From: Gonapodya prolifera JEL478
Lineage: Eukaryota; Monoblepharomycota; Monoblepharidomycetes; Monoblepharidales; Gonapodyaceae
DNA length: 64,000 nucleotides
NCBI GenBank assembly: GCA_001574975.1
Contig: KQ965753.1
Span: 62,001 to 126,000, forward strand
Reading direction: 5' to 3'
The first letter of the stretch is position 1, and every line of letters starts with the position of its first letter. Shown here piece by piece: positions 23,435 to 34,687 of the stretch. A model generated the notes under the pieces. It did not search any database. It was given only the letters and a program-made list of their open reading frames with translations, and was not told the DNA's origin. The translations under genes and the position numbers were made by a program.

Positions 23435-23994
23435 GACTCAGGACTGTGGAAGGACTTTGAAGAACGCAATTGGGCTGCTTGATCAGTGTTCGTCTAATTA
23501 AGAAGAACTGTTTGCGAGTACGAACGATTTTAAACATATCCGTCGTGTATTATTCTCAATGGTATCGCTTTCTACTGCATATCTTTCCAATTCAAATATT
23601 GTTCGAGCCCTCAAAACTGATGGCCAGCTCACCAAACGTTGATTCCATTCATTTCTTTAACAAAATTCGGGCACTCTGGTGGCAGGAATGCCAGTCATCA
23701 CAGTGAGGGTTCTTGTTTCCACGTCATCAAGTTCTGCTCACCACATTCGACGATCATCCAAGCGACAGCTTCCACAAGAGGTTCAGTGTCGGTGCTGGCC
23801 AAAGCTTCACACGACCTGTCGGACACCCTTCCCTGAGCCACACCAATCGATTCTGCACGCGTCGGGATCTTGGATGGAAACATGCGAGGTGTGTTTCTGT
23901 GTGGGCTCTCTCGGGCTCTAGTCCCCTGTGCTGCCCTCTGATTGACCAATCGAACTTAAACACTTATTACTACCCACTCAGTCCGAAGAGGACA

Positions 23995-25885
23995 TGAAGG
24001 AAGACAAAATACAGGACATCGTGTACTCCGCCAACACTCCGGAAGCCGAAGTCTCGCATTGCCAAATCGAATGGATGACCGACGAGTACGAAAAGAAGCA
24101 GCCGCCGGCATAGGAAGCCCTGGAACGATGGCGGAGGTGGTCTTCTTTGAGCGGCGAAGCCCCTGATGTTCCTAAACTGGTGATCATCTCGAGTCCGCCG
24201 TTGGGACGTTTTTACGACGTGAACGTGCAATCGATATGGGACAATTATGTCGCGATATTATCGCTGCTGGATCTTTACCGGTGCCGTGTGGGAGTGAGTG
24301 TATTTTGGGCTTTCCTTCACGGCGGCGCAGGCTCATATTCTGTTGCAACTGCTTCAAGCTTCCTCCTTAATACTCTGTACTGCCACCCAAAGTAACTGCA
24401 GCTATTCGCACTAACTTCCTCACCGTACCGCTTCGTGGTGATGAGAACGGAACTTTTACGGAACCCATAGGAGAGGCTTCTCGTGCGGATAATGTTGTTT
24501 GGTCAACTACTGTTCCAACCGTAATCGGTGGAGAAGAGCAGGATACACGAACAGCGGTGTTAGAGCACGACGCAAGCGACGTGGATGTGGACATGTGTTT
24601 TGCTGATGACGAGGCTCTTCATAGAGAGGTGAACGAACGCAATTCTTAGCTTTGAGTCATCTTTTGCCGCTACTTGAAATATCCAGGCCGCTTCACAGTT
24701 AATTAATACAATACAAGCTCCTTCAGCTGGAGGATCTAATCGTAATGCCTTTATGGCTCTACCGTGTGTCGCGACCAACCAACTGGCAGCCATCGAGTCG
24801 ATCAGTACAACCAGCGGTACCACTTCCCAACAATCTGACCAGGAACCGGTGGTTCGTTCGCCAGGCCCGATTCTTCGACGACCTGTCGCAGAGGGTCCTG
24901 CAACGGGTTCTGCAAAGAATGCAACGTCGGACTTGAATTTGGCGCTGGTAGACGAAGAAGGTAAGTGAAGTAACATTTCATACGGTGCAAAATATTGGCC
25001 GTCTACTCAATGAGAATGACAGTAGACAGCAGTTACGATGACACCGAACAGAGTGCCGATGGCATGGACGGTTCCGATTGGGAGGATGACTGGATTGTGG
25101 AAATACCCCAAAAGTTGAGGTGCAGGCAGTGTATCTGAGGAATCTGATACACTAATGAAATCCCCTTGTTGATCCATTAACAAAGTGCCAAGACTCTCAG
25201 CAAGGATGATCGGGAACTCTGTTTGAAAATTCATATATCACCACAACAATACATGTCAATCAAGCAGAAGCTGCTTAAGGAAAACGAATCGCTTGGGGGC
25301 TTAGGTCAAATACATGTTCGGGGTATTATACGCATGGATATTCGGAAAGCATCGAAGATCTACGTGAAATTTCTTGAGTGGGGTTGGATAAGGTTAGCTT
25401 CCAGCATCAACAGGTTACATATCCCAGAACACCGGAAGGGTTGCAATGGCGGTTCCACCCTGCTGAAGCTCAACATGGTTTGGAACTCCTCAATGAAGAT
25501 GAGCAAGCGTTGTGTGCTGCTAGTCGTATCATTCCTCGACGATTTCGGGCGATCAAGGCAAAACTTTGCAGGGAAAACGATGCACTGGTTGTATGACACA
25601 AAGACAGGTCAGGAAGGTGATGGGTATAGATAAACAGGAGTCGAGGATCATGTCCTGCAATCATGGGAGTGATATTTCAAGCTTTTCCACTGGAATCAGG
25701 CAAGAGGGAGCCGCTCTAAGCTCTGTAATGCGACTGGCAGAAGCAGTGGATGGAAAATGCGAGGACGGAACTTTGTAGATGGATGGACATGGAGCGATGA
25801 AAAGTTACAGGCGTCCTTGAATCATCTGGACAAGAGGATTCATCGCGTCCAGGGGTCTTTTCAACCGTTGCGTTGCAAAGATCTT
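23995..25885 (+). pseudogene. Unnamed family, copy B, linked to two tandem SWIRM domains; in-frame stop
   Basis: 24,000-24,290 repeats copy A nearly block for block (EEDMKEDKIQD, EALERWRRWSSLSG, SIWDNYVAILSLLDLYR), but the codon matching CAG of copy A is TAG at 24111-24113. LPPKVTAAIRTNFLTV follows at about 24385. After more exons an acidic patch (DSSYDDTEQSADGMDG) leads, in phase across an intron, into a SWIRM domain: LSKDDRELCLKI, ISPQQYMSIKQKLLKENES, GGLGQIHVRGIIRMDIRKAS, KIYVKFLEWGWI (about 25,204-25,390). A second SWIRM start follows (GLELLNEDEQALCAASRIIP, RRFRAIKAKLCREN; to about 25,600), then KLQASLNHLDKRIHRVQG. SWIRM domains occur in chromatin proteins such as ADA2. The stop makes this copy probably non-functional, or the 3' SWIRM part may be its own gene. 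Confidence 0.55.
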
Positions 25886-26597
25886 TGAGTGTTGTCAGCG
25901 CGCAATATCACGATGGACCGTCCTGGCTTAGGTACATACCTTCATCGTCCTCTATTTGAATCTTGAGGTACCTCGATTCCCCTTTCTGCTTTGTCCGTGC
26001 CCTCGTTCTATACGTCCCCCCCGTCTGGGGCTTTTCATGGCGATGTAGTGTGATTGCGACTCTTGTGGTAGGGAATATTTCGGCGTGATTTGCACTCAAC
26101 CAAATAGCCCATGAGTTGTGTCCCAAAACTCGTCTGCGGAATCTGCCCCACATCACCCAGGCCCCAGCATCTCGCCGCCTCGATTCAACACCCCTCAGCT
26201 GGCTGATGGTAATACACCTATCGTGTATCGATTGCATGACGTTAAATTGCTTTTAACCACCCAAAGGTCATCGAACTGGAGCAAGGGAGCATTCCCATAT
26301 TCCCATATTCCTGCAAACCACTTCGAAGTGCCTTGGAGCTCCACAACAACGTAGCGGGAAAAGTTGAGAGGTATCCTTACCGAGCTATGCTAATTTCGAA
26401 GTAACCACCACCGTCAGCTGTTTGGACCTTTTGAAGCAAGACAGGCGGGGATCTTCAACCACTTATGAACAGCGAATGGATCACATTCAGGTACAAATTT
26501 TATTTCACGCCTCGCGGGCGTCGCAAAGCAACGCGCGACTCCACTATTATCATCCAAACGGTACCAAAAATAACTTTTAATCAAGGGCGTAACATCT
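25886..26597. other. Intergenic, no gene seen
   Basis: Short open frames on both strands have no recognisable motif or splice chain. The segment lies between the SWIRM locus and the 3' end of the LRR-TM-SH3 gene on the opposite strand, so it likely holds two converging 3' ends. Confidence 0.4.
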
Positions 26598-28851
26598 TCA
26601 CCGGAGTAAACCCTGCGTCGACGAAACATTCGCCGTGGACCCGCTCAACGTTCCACCTGAGAGATTCGACGACACTCCGTTGCCACTCGTTGCACTTGTT
26701 GTTGACGTGGTCGCTCGGGAGAATGGGTTCATGCCGGCGCCGTCAGCTGACGACGACGCCTTTCCATCCCCGGCCGCGGGCAGTCCGCGAGATGACCCGG
26801 CCATGCGGCGTGACACGTCACGGCGTACCGAAGGCACGTAGGCGGCATTCATGTCCTGCATGTATTGAGATGCGAAGACTGGGGCGAGGTTGTCGCCGAA
26901 GTCAAGGAACTCCCTGTAGGAGGAAGGTTCAGTTGTTGCAGAGATTACGGCTGTAGACCGCATGATTGGTACTCACATTGGCAAAAGTCCAACTGTTCCT
27001 TTGGAAGGGACGATGGTCAGTCCCCAGCCGTCGCGGTATGCAACGTTCAGTTGCACGAGTTCTCCGGCAGCAACAGTAAGCTCATCGTCGTTTCGGGCAA
27101 CGTACTATAATTTGAGACGTAGAGGTGGGCGTTTGATTGCAACGAGAGTGTGTGAGCAGGATTTAATGGAAGAGGAAGGAAGATCCACGTACATCGCGAG
27201 CTACCATGAATGATGGTTGAGGATCCGGCAGGACGATTTGTTCTGCGCCTGCAAATGCAGCTCCCGCAAAATACGCGAACGTCCAGTGAACTGGACCAGC
27301 TTGGGACGTCGTGATTCCCTAATATTATGAAGGTCGAAGTACTCGTGAGCCGTTGAAAAGCGGGAAGGAACGAAGGTTGCACACACCGTGCTTTGCGAGG
27401 CTAGTGATGCAACACCTCCACTCTTGATCGACCCGTCGTGGGCGACCAACGAGAATCCCGCTTGCGATCGCATTCCGAACACGGCCGAGTTGCTCATTCC
27501 TTGGAACACTTGTGTGGCTGTGAGATCGTTCATGGACTGAACGCCCATGGGAGGGTTGTACATGTTGGGAGGAGGTTGCAATGGCGCTACAGAGAGGTGA
27601 GATGTTTGGAGGGGAGGTTTTGATTGAGATGGGTAGCCTGTCGTTGACATGTCGGGAGACGATTCGAGCGACACTGCATTGCGTCGTCGCAATAGACATC
27701 CATGAGTGCTTCAATCTCAGTTGAGTAGCAATTTCAGCACCTACATGGTTGGAGTCGTCCTTTCTCCTCCTTGGAGGTACCGCTCGCCTCGGAGGTGGTT
27801 CGCTTCCTCCTCAAGTACCAAATCAAAGCACCGACAATGAGCAGCGCTCCGATCGCGCCGACAATTCCTCCGGCAATGGCGCCAACATTGGATCCAGACG
27901 AGCTCCCGGATCCGGCAGGGGCGGCAGCTACGGAGGTCGCGGCGGTTGCAGCGCCAGAGACGGTGCTGGCGGAAGGAGAAATGGAGGCAATGGTAGTACT
28001 ACTTAGTGGTGCGGGAGCGCAGTATGAAGTGACACGACCACAGTTCGCAGGATAGTTGCCAGTGCACGTCGTCTTGGCGTGCAAATGAGTTGAGAGCTCG
28101 GTGTCAAGCATCGCATCATGGTTTTCAGGGCAAACTCACAAATGCGCCATTTCCTGGAACGAGTGTGCACAAAGTCGCAGTGGAAGGTATCAGCCCATCG
28201 ACGCTACCCATCATCACATTGTTATACACAATGAGTTCTACGATTTTGGTGTTGGTGAGGTTGGGCAGGGATCCAGAGATACCGTTATTGTGGATGTCAA
28301 TGTGCCAGAGATCCGTGAGTCCCTCAAATGCATCGTCGGGGATGGGACCATTGATAAGGTTGTTGTCGAGCGAGAGGTAGTATAATTGTTTCATGATTTT
28401 GAAGGATGGAAATTTGTTTCGCAAGCCCGCCCCGGCCTGGTCCAGCGGTAATCAAAATTTTGCCTCTCAGCTCTGGACAGGAGATAAGTCGAGCGAAAAC
28501 ACTACGCACCAGCTGAACGCCTCTAATGTGTCCGTTCGCCGTGCACGAAACGATAGGTGTTGTGGAGGGCTGGTTGCCGATTTCCGTGCAACAACCGCCC
28601 CGAGTTTTCCAAGGCAGAGTCACATTTGAGTCGTCGAACATCTTCTCCAAGATGTCGCACTCGGCGGCCACTGTAGTGAAGTTGGCAGGGAGCTGAGCAT
28701 GGGATGGCTGGGGGAGGAGGAGGCAGGCGAGGAGGGTAAACGAGGCAGCACGGAAGGCAGTAGCGATGGGCGTTCGTCGTAAGCGTTGATTAGAGAGTCG
28801 CATTGGAGGGTAGAGTGTGGCGATGGCGGTTGAGGAGGGAGCAAAAAACAT
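26598..28851 (-). CDS. LRR-TM-SH3 receptor-like protein 1
   Basis: Seven exons close in phase: 28851-28510, 28436-28140, 28072-27745, 27673-27387, 27318-27193, 27104-26977 and 26913-26598, 607 aa (591 if the Met at 28803 is used). Parts in order: signal peptide (TLLACLLLPQPSHA); an N-terminal Cys cap (FTTVAAECDILEKMF, GGCCTEIGNQPS); plant-type LRRs (LYYLSLDNNLINGPIPDDAF, LTDLWHIDIHNNGISGSLPN); a Cys pair and Ser/Thr/Ala-rich stalk; TM helix GAIVGAIGALLIVG-like (about 27,880-27,800) before RRKRTTS; a disordered segment; HWTFAYFAGAAFAG; and an SH3 domain (YVARNDDELTVAAGELVQLN, YRDGWGL, KGTVGL.PMEFLDFG). A Ser/Gly-rich tail ends it. Likely a plasma-membrane sensor or adhesin signalling through SH3 ligands; ligand unknown. 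Confidence 0.88.
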
Positions 28852-29292
28852 GAGGGCGGCGGGTGTAATTCCGCGGCGTGTATAAAATTTAGCAGGGAGG
28901 GTGCAGTATATTTGCTACGAAGGTGAACTTTTGCGAACACTTTTGAAGGAATGTGCTCCTCGGAGTGTGCTCGAAAGAACGTCGTTTAAGGTCCGTTCGT
29001 TGTAAGACGACTCTTGAGCTGGACTCAGCTCCGGTTCCATACAATCACCGTCGCCTCCTCGTGGGGTCACCACCAATCAACTTCGAAATGGCAATCACAA
29101 GCAATGCATAATAAACACCGTCATTCTCGGAGGTCCAAAAAATCGACTCACCTGTGTCGGTGTGTGTTTGGGGGCGGAGACAAAAGTGAAAGGGCTGCCA
29201 CCCGCAACACGTCAGGTCCAGACGTCCCAAGTCTGCCGAGGCAGACCGATACGGACATTTATTTTTAGGCTTGTTCGGGTCATGCTGAGTTC

Positions 29293-29861
29293 GGCTCCTT
29301 CAAAAGTCAGGGACCGGATAAATTCGGTGACGGGAGCGGCTGATTTCTCAAACTTCGCGTGTAATGCACCTCTCTCCGATTGTCTTCGATTGGACAGATG
29401 CATCAACGAAATGGTGAAATAGACCGCCAAATGGGTGATGGAGTACCGGCGCCACACCTTAACCAAGCTCAGAAACGAACTTCCGAACTATAATGTTCGA
29501 TTTCCTGTTGCCATTTTGTCAATGAAAACTCTTTGGATGGCAAACGTGCCTCGTAATTCTGAATCAACCCATTTTCAATTTCTCGTCGGTCCCACACAGC
29601 ATATCCGCTTTCTCGCTGCTCATTTGTTTCGGTCAAGGTTCAGACCATCGGTGGTGGAATGTCTTGCCATGCTCCCAGACGGACGATTCTTGAGACAAGT
29701 GGCACCACGCATGCCATCGCAGGCGCTCCATCGCTAGAATTGTCGACAGGTGGTCGATGAGAAGAGGTTGCCAAAACGAGATTTTCTGGCCCCACTTTCC
29801 TCGCATTGAGCAGGTCCCGGTCCCCAAATTCAACTGGTCGCGGTCCCCTTTTGAAGGAGCC
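29293..29861. mobile_element. ~569-bp Mutator-like non-autonomous element
   Basis: Left end GGCTCCTTCAAAAGTCAGGG and, read on the minus strand, right end GGCTCCTTCAAAAGGGGACC form terminal inverted repeats that stay alignable for about 60 bp (shared GGGACCG and AATTxGG words). The element is bracketed by the direct repeat CATGCTGAGTT at 29281-29291 and 29861-29871, so a target duplication of 10-11 bp (the exact border is ambiguous by one base). A 9-11 bp duplication with long inverted ends is the hallmark of Mutator-like elements. No transposase is encoded; small frames inside have no motif. Family assignment rests on duplication length and is inference; the insertion structure is seen directly. 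Confidence 0.78.
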
Positions 29862-29871
29862 ATGCTGAGTT

Positions 29872-30600
29872 ACCCTTCAGGTTGTCGGGTGACAAGTGTT
29901 AAAGCGTTCACGAACTGTTGGTTGTGCATATATCTTGAACACATCCAGATCTGCGATCAACTCAATATACGTATGGCACCATGAAGCTAGGGAATCGGGC
30001 GCTCCAAATAACATGTCTTACACTGAATCGTTAGTCGACACGCATTCCACTTTCATTTCCCTCAACGCAGGCTGCCTCATAGAGGCGATCAATTTATCTT
30101 TTTCTGCAAGCGTCAATGGCGCCTCTTCGGGTCTTCATTTTACACATTCTGTTGTGATTTTGACCCCCCGGCCTGATTTTGTCTTTTGGACTGCGCCTCA
30201 TCTACTCATCACTGTAAATTTCGCCGCACTATTGACCTGAAGCTCCAAACTGACACGCTCCATAATTCACTTATAAATCGTACTCCATCCGTTCTCACCT
30301 AAATGCTGGACTGCGACGGAGGACGTACATCTACCTCACTCCAGTTGAAGGGATCGCTCAACCGTTTCAAACGAGCTACCGGAGTGTTGTATTCTGATCA
30401 ATCGTCTGTTGTAAAGTAGTCGCATTACAATGCATAGATGCACAAATTACCACCATACGCTTGCACCAACTACGTACGCCGGGACAAAGCATTCTTGATA
30501 AATGATAAGATGCCCCCTCCACTCCCTGTCTCAGCATCGACTCACCCTCACCCTTCCCCCCTGCACATGTGCGCTAACCCGGTCGCCTCGTCCCATCCTT
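29872..30600. other. Intergenic, no gene seen
   Basis: Short frames only, without domains. The stretch separates the Mutator-like element from the relic SH3-gene tail and the GPCR-like gene. Confidence 0.4.
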
Positions 30601-30613
30601 ACTGTCTACCCAG

Positions 30614-30680
30614 TCTACGGGACATCCTGGTTCAAGAACTGCTGCACGTCCTGAAAGCGTCCAGAGGAAACGCAAAGACA
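30614..30680 (-). pseudogene. Relic 3' end of an LRR-TM-SH3 gene
   Basis: Read on the minus strand this segment encodes FQDVQQFLNQDVP and a stop, matching the extreme C-terminus of the gene at 32267-34687 (FQEVQQFLNQDAPWRG). The nucleotide match spans about 60 bp (GCAGCAGTTCTTGAACCAGG is identical). Nothing of the SH3, TM or LRR parts is recognisable upstream, where the GPCR-like gene now starts on the other strand. It is best read as what is left of a third paralogue. Confidence 0.72.
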
Positions 30681-30802
30681 TCGATCAGGCAGCCGTGCAA
30701 AGAACCACCAAGATATGCGATCTCCGGAGGCAGCAAAACACACAAGAGCATCGCTTATTCCGAAGGGAGAACTCCACATCCAGCGCGGCGTCTCGATCGG
30801 TG

Positions 30803-32134
30803 ATGTCAGATCCGTTCGACATTGTGTTTGTGGCCCGGCTCCCTCTTGCTGGTGGTCTCGTTAGTGGGAATCTTGGTGATGGCAGTTCTGCTGCTCAATT
30901 TTGTGCGGGTCAAGGTACTTCCACTGTGTCATTCGGGTGCTTTGAGAATGACTGTGGTGATTCAAACCGTACCGCTGATTCCCACTTCTCAGAAAGTCCG
31001 GAGACCACTCAACATTCTGTACCTGAGACTGTTCCTGGCAGACTCAATCTCGATGGTGGCGACTGCCGATGGCTGGATCATCCGTTATACGACGCACTCG
31101 CCTTACTTGTCTTTTACGGGGTGCCCGATTGAAGGCTTCTTTGTCACGGTCGAAGGAATGTCCTCCCTGTCAGGGATTGGGCTTATCGGTGAGAGTTCCC
31201 ACCCACTGTATCTATTTCAATCCCATGAAATAACTGGCGGTTGGTGGGGAAAGTTTGGGAACGGTACAATATCGTCGTTCGGCGCGTCGACCATTCAACA
31301 ACTTTGTATCTTGCCCTTGTCGTGCTCTCTTGGACGTACTTGTGTGCTTTGAATGCGTTGGTGGTATCGCAGGGAGGCTTTATTCAAGACCCAGAAACTA
31401 CAGTAGGTATGTTTCCAATTCAGCACGCTTGCTATTCTTCTCAATCATTGCAGTGAAGACATGCACACAGCCTTATTCTCCTTCGTCACTTCCTTTGATT
31501 GTCTGCCCTTACGCGGGGCGAACGCTGTTTATGCTCGGGTCTGTCTTCAGTAACGCAATTGCTACTGCAGTATCGCTCGCCAGATTCCCGCCGTTCGCGC
31601 CGAGGTTTCGGCGTTGGCGTCACCGGGGCTTGTTGCTGGAGTTCAGGGCGCGCTTGAAAGCGCCCTGCATCAGCTTGATGTTCGGCTTGCCATGACGTCG
31701 GTTTCGGTTTCAGTTATTTTCTTCACCTTGTGGGGAACGTACATTGGCGGTGTCAGTCTAACAACGAGTAAAACCGGAGCATCTTCGAAAACTCTGCGCA
31801 CTATTCTTTCCATGCTTGCGTTCATCCACTCAGTGTTGGGGATATCCTTGTCACAGTGCTGGACTCTTCGCTAAGTTCAAGGTTGAAGAAGGGCTTTTGT
31901 GGAACAGAAACTCCCTCCTTCACGACCACTGGAACCACTGGGACCACTGCAGTCGAATCTAGTACGAACCGTTTGCAAATTTCTTCCAACGCGAAGAGCG
32001 CGATTTCTTCACACACAACCGGATTGATATCATCCAGCGCGAATTTATCGCCAATGCGCGATCGACCCCAACAGAGTATATCATTACACGTAATCGTAGC
32101 CACACTACAACAAATAGACACAGAACTGCCACCT
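30803..32134 (+). CDS. Rhodopsin-class (class A) GPCR-like protein, with unresolved frame changes
   Basis: TM1 (LLLVVSLVGILVMAVLLLNF) ends at a GTACTT donor after RVK. The next exon gives RRPLNILYLRLFLADSISMV, with the conserved TM2 LxxAD pattern, then a Cys before TM3 (TGCPIEGFFVTVEGMSSLSG, IGLI). The following exon starts VWERYNIVVRRVD: the E/DRY motif lies at 31258-31266, then TM4 (TLYLALVVLSWTYLCALNAL). TM6 is AMTSVSVSVIFFTLWGTYI near 31690-31745. TM7 reads TILSMLAFIHS then, in another frame, DILVTVLDSSLSSRLKKGF, followed by a Ser/Thr-rich tail. Frames change near 31,560-31,580 and near 31,840 without a plausible intron, so the gene is broken or the sequence has errors. I see no Lys at the retinal position of TM7 and no NPxxY. 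The 5' end is unresolved. Confidence 0.62.
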
Positions 32135-32266
32135 TAAGCTTCTCAAAACAACCTTGCGAAATAAAAACGATCCCGTTCCCTTCCCGTCCCAGCAGGCTAG
32201 GTCGACCCAACTCACTCTCACGTTTCCGTTCTAAGTAAATACTACCCTCGGCAACCGGGAACTGCA

Positions 32267-34687
32267 CTAACCCCTCCACGGCGCATCCTGGTTCAAGAAC
32301 TGCTGCACCTCCTGAAACGTCCTTCCCGAGGAAACGTCCGGCTGCTCCTGCCCCTGCCCGACACTCCCTCCGACCTGTCCCGTCGAGCTCACAAACGGCA
32401 CTCCCGCATACGCGCTCGTGGGTGTCTTGCCGCCCGACCACATCGCAGTAGATTTGACACCCTGCTGCGATACCGACGAAACCCCTCCCGACCCTACACC
32501 GGACGCAGAACCAGATGCAGATCTGGTGTGGGAGGTGACTCGTCGGGATCCTTGGTAGGATTGGCGCGAGGCCAGACGCCGTATCGAGGGCGGGGGTTCG
32601 GTGTCGAAGCCGGTGTGGGCGGGTGAGGGGGGAGGTGGGACGCCGAGGTCGAGGAACTCCCTGGAAGTGGTGACCGGTCGGATTAAATGAACCAAGAGCA
32701 TCCGTCGAGTCGAACAACTGGGACTTACAGGGGCACAAGCCCGACTTTGCCCATCCCCACGACGCCTACAAGTCCCCATCCATCGCGGAAGGCTGTATGC
32801 AGCTGGACGTGCGAGCCTGCCGCGACTGTAAGTTCATCGACACTTCGTGCGACGTACTACACGTACACGACGGGGTAGTCGGGGGGTATGCAGATGAAAG
32901 AAGAAGGAAAGCAGAAGTCGCATCAACGGAACGCAAAGGAGGTGAGAAAAAGCCCCAACTCACGTCACGGAGAACGACAAAGGCCGGCGGGGGTTGGGGA
33001 AGGTTTACATGGTCTGAGCCCGAGAAGGCCGCGCCGGCAAAGTACGCGAATGTCCAGTGCGTCTGGCTGGATGCGGCGCTCGACTAGAACAACAAAGCCA
33101 CATGGTTAGCGTTCATTTCATTGCTTTGATCATCACTCCGCATGCAGCTCCGCGCCATCGACACGCACCACTGGCGAACCCCCTCCCCTCGACAAATCCA
33201 CGTCCTGCTCCGCCGTCGCATGAACCTGGTACCCCGGCAGCGAGGGGCTGTGCCCCTGCCCGCCCAAGAACACAGCCGACGTGCTCGTTCGTGCCAGCAC
33301 GTCGGTCCCCTTCATTGTCATGCTGTCCGTGGCGCTGGCGCGCCCGCCGGTAAGCACCGCGATGTCGCCAACTCTGCGGGCGGGGGGAGCGTACAGGGTG
33401 GTGCTGGATTGCACAGAGGGGCCGCGGAAGGGCTCCGCGTAGGGTTTGTTGGGGTGTAGGGGTGTAGGAGTGGAGTGGAGGGAGTGGAATGGGACTGGAG
33501 CGTGGAAGGTAAACGGCAGTTGTGTGACGACACGGCAGCGAGGAGGAAGGGAAAAGGAGGACGCACCAGGCTTCGGCCGCCCACTCTGCTCATACGCCGG
33601 GTCCTGCCCTCGGGCTTCTTTGTCACTCTTTCGGAACCGCCACACCAGCACAGCGACGAGGACCAGCCCCGCCAGTGCGCCCGCGACTCCGCCGATGATT
33701 GCTCCTATGGGCATTGCCCCGCCTTGGGTGTTGCCAGTCACGGAGGCGGCCTGGCTGGCGCCGGAACCGGTACCGGACGCACTGGAGGGGGAGAGGACTG
33801 TGGATGCGGAGGGGACGGGTTTGGGAGAGGCCGAGGTGAGGGGTGCGGCGCTAGTGGTGGTGGTGGTTGTCGTGGTGGTTGTTGTGGTGGTGGGGGGTAG
33901 AGGGGCGGATGAAGGTTGGCACGAGATGGTGAGGTTGGGGCATGTGGCGGGGTAGTTCTGCGTGCACGTTGTCTTTTTTTTGTGGGACTGTGTGTGAGCC
34001 AAACCGTGTGTATGCACACGGGTCAACAACGTCTCACCAGCCCTGTGTTGCCCGGTCTGATCCCGCACACAGACACCGTCGCCGGGATGAGCCCGTCGAC
34101 ACTCCCACTGAACGAGTTGTTGTACAGCAGCAGCTCGACTATGGCGGCTCCGCTCAAGTCGGGCACAGGGCCCAATAGTCTGTTGTTGTGCACATCCAGG
34201 TGGAACAGGTCGGTGAGTCCGTCGAACGCATTTGGCGGGATCAGGCCCTGAATCTTGTTCTGGTCCAGTGACAAGTAGCGCAGCTGAGGGACTCCGCTAA
34301 AGGAAGGGAAGGCGGCAGTAAGCCCTCGTCCGGACTGGAGAGCGTCCAGTGTGGTTGCAGCCAAGAGTCACCCATCCCACCGAAGTGTCAGGTGGAGAAT
34401 AGAAAAGCGAGCACCAACAAAAAAGTAAGACGCACCAGCTGAATTCCCGTGATGTGTCCGCTCGCTGTGCACGAAATGGACGGCACGACCGTCGGTGCGC
34501 TGCCCAACTCCCTGCAGCAGTTTCCTCTGGTCCAGAACAGCGCCACACCCGAATCGTCGTACAGCGTCTCCAGCACCGCGCACTCCGCCGGAACCGACGT
34601 TCCGTTGAATGGCACCGCGTGAGCGACGGCGACAAAAAGGGTCAGCAGCACCGGTGTGGCGCTGCACAGAAAAGACGGCGGGCGCAT
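32267..34687 (-). CDS. LRR-TM-SH3 receptor-like protein 2
   Basis: Paralogue of the gene at 26598-28851 with the same plan and nearly the same exons: 34687-34436, 34334-34038, 33972-33567, a tail exon ending at 33169, 33083-32964, 32856-32729 and 32660-32267. The LRR exon is 297 nt and the SH3-core exon 128 nt in both genes. Parts: signal peptide (PVLLTLFVAVAHA); Cys cap (VPAECAVLETLYDDSG, GNCCRELG); LRRs (LRYLSLDQNKIQGLIPPNAF, LFHLDVHNNRLLGPVPDLSG); TCTQNYPATC; a Thr13 run; TM helix (GGVAGALAGLVLVAVLVWRF); THWTFAYFAGAAFSG; SH3 (YVARSVDELTVAAGSHVQLH, AFRDGWGLVG, KVGLVPLEFLDLG); Ser/Gly-rich tail ending QQFLNQDAPWRG. The acceptor of the fourth exon could not be fixed. Cell-surface sensing is inferred. 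Confidence 0.87.

Noticed and set aside
30803-32134. Functional retinal-binding opsin
   Set aside because: No lysine at the TM7 position and the frame is interrupted; only GPCR-like ancestry is supported.
33475-33955. Plus-strand frames with Val/Gly runs
   Set aside because: Antisense of the Thr-rich stalk of LRR-TM-SH3 protein 2.
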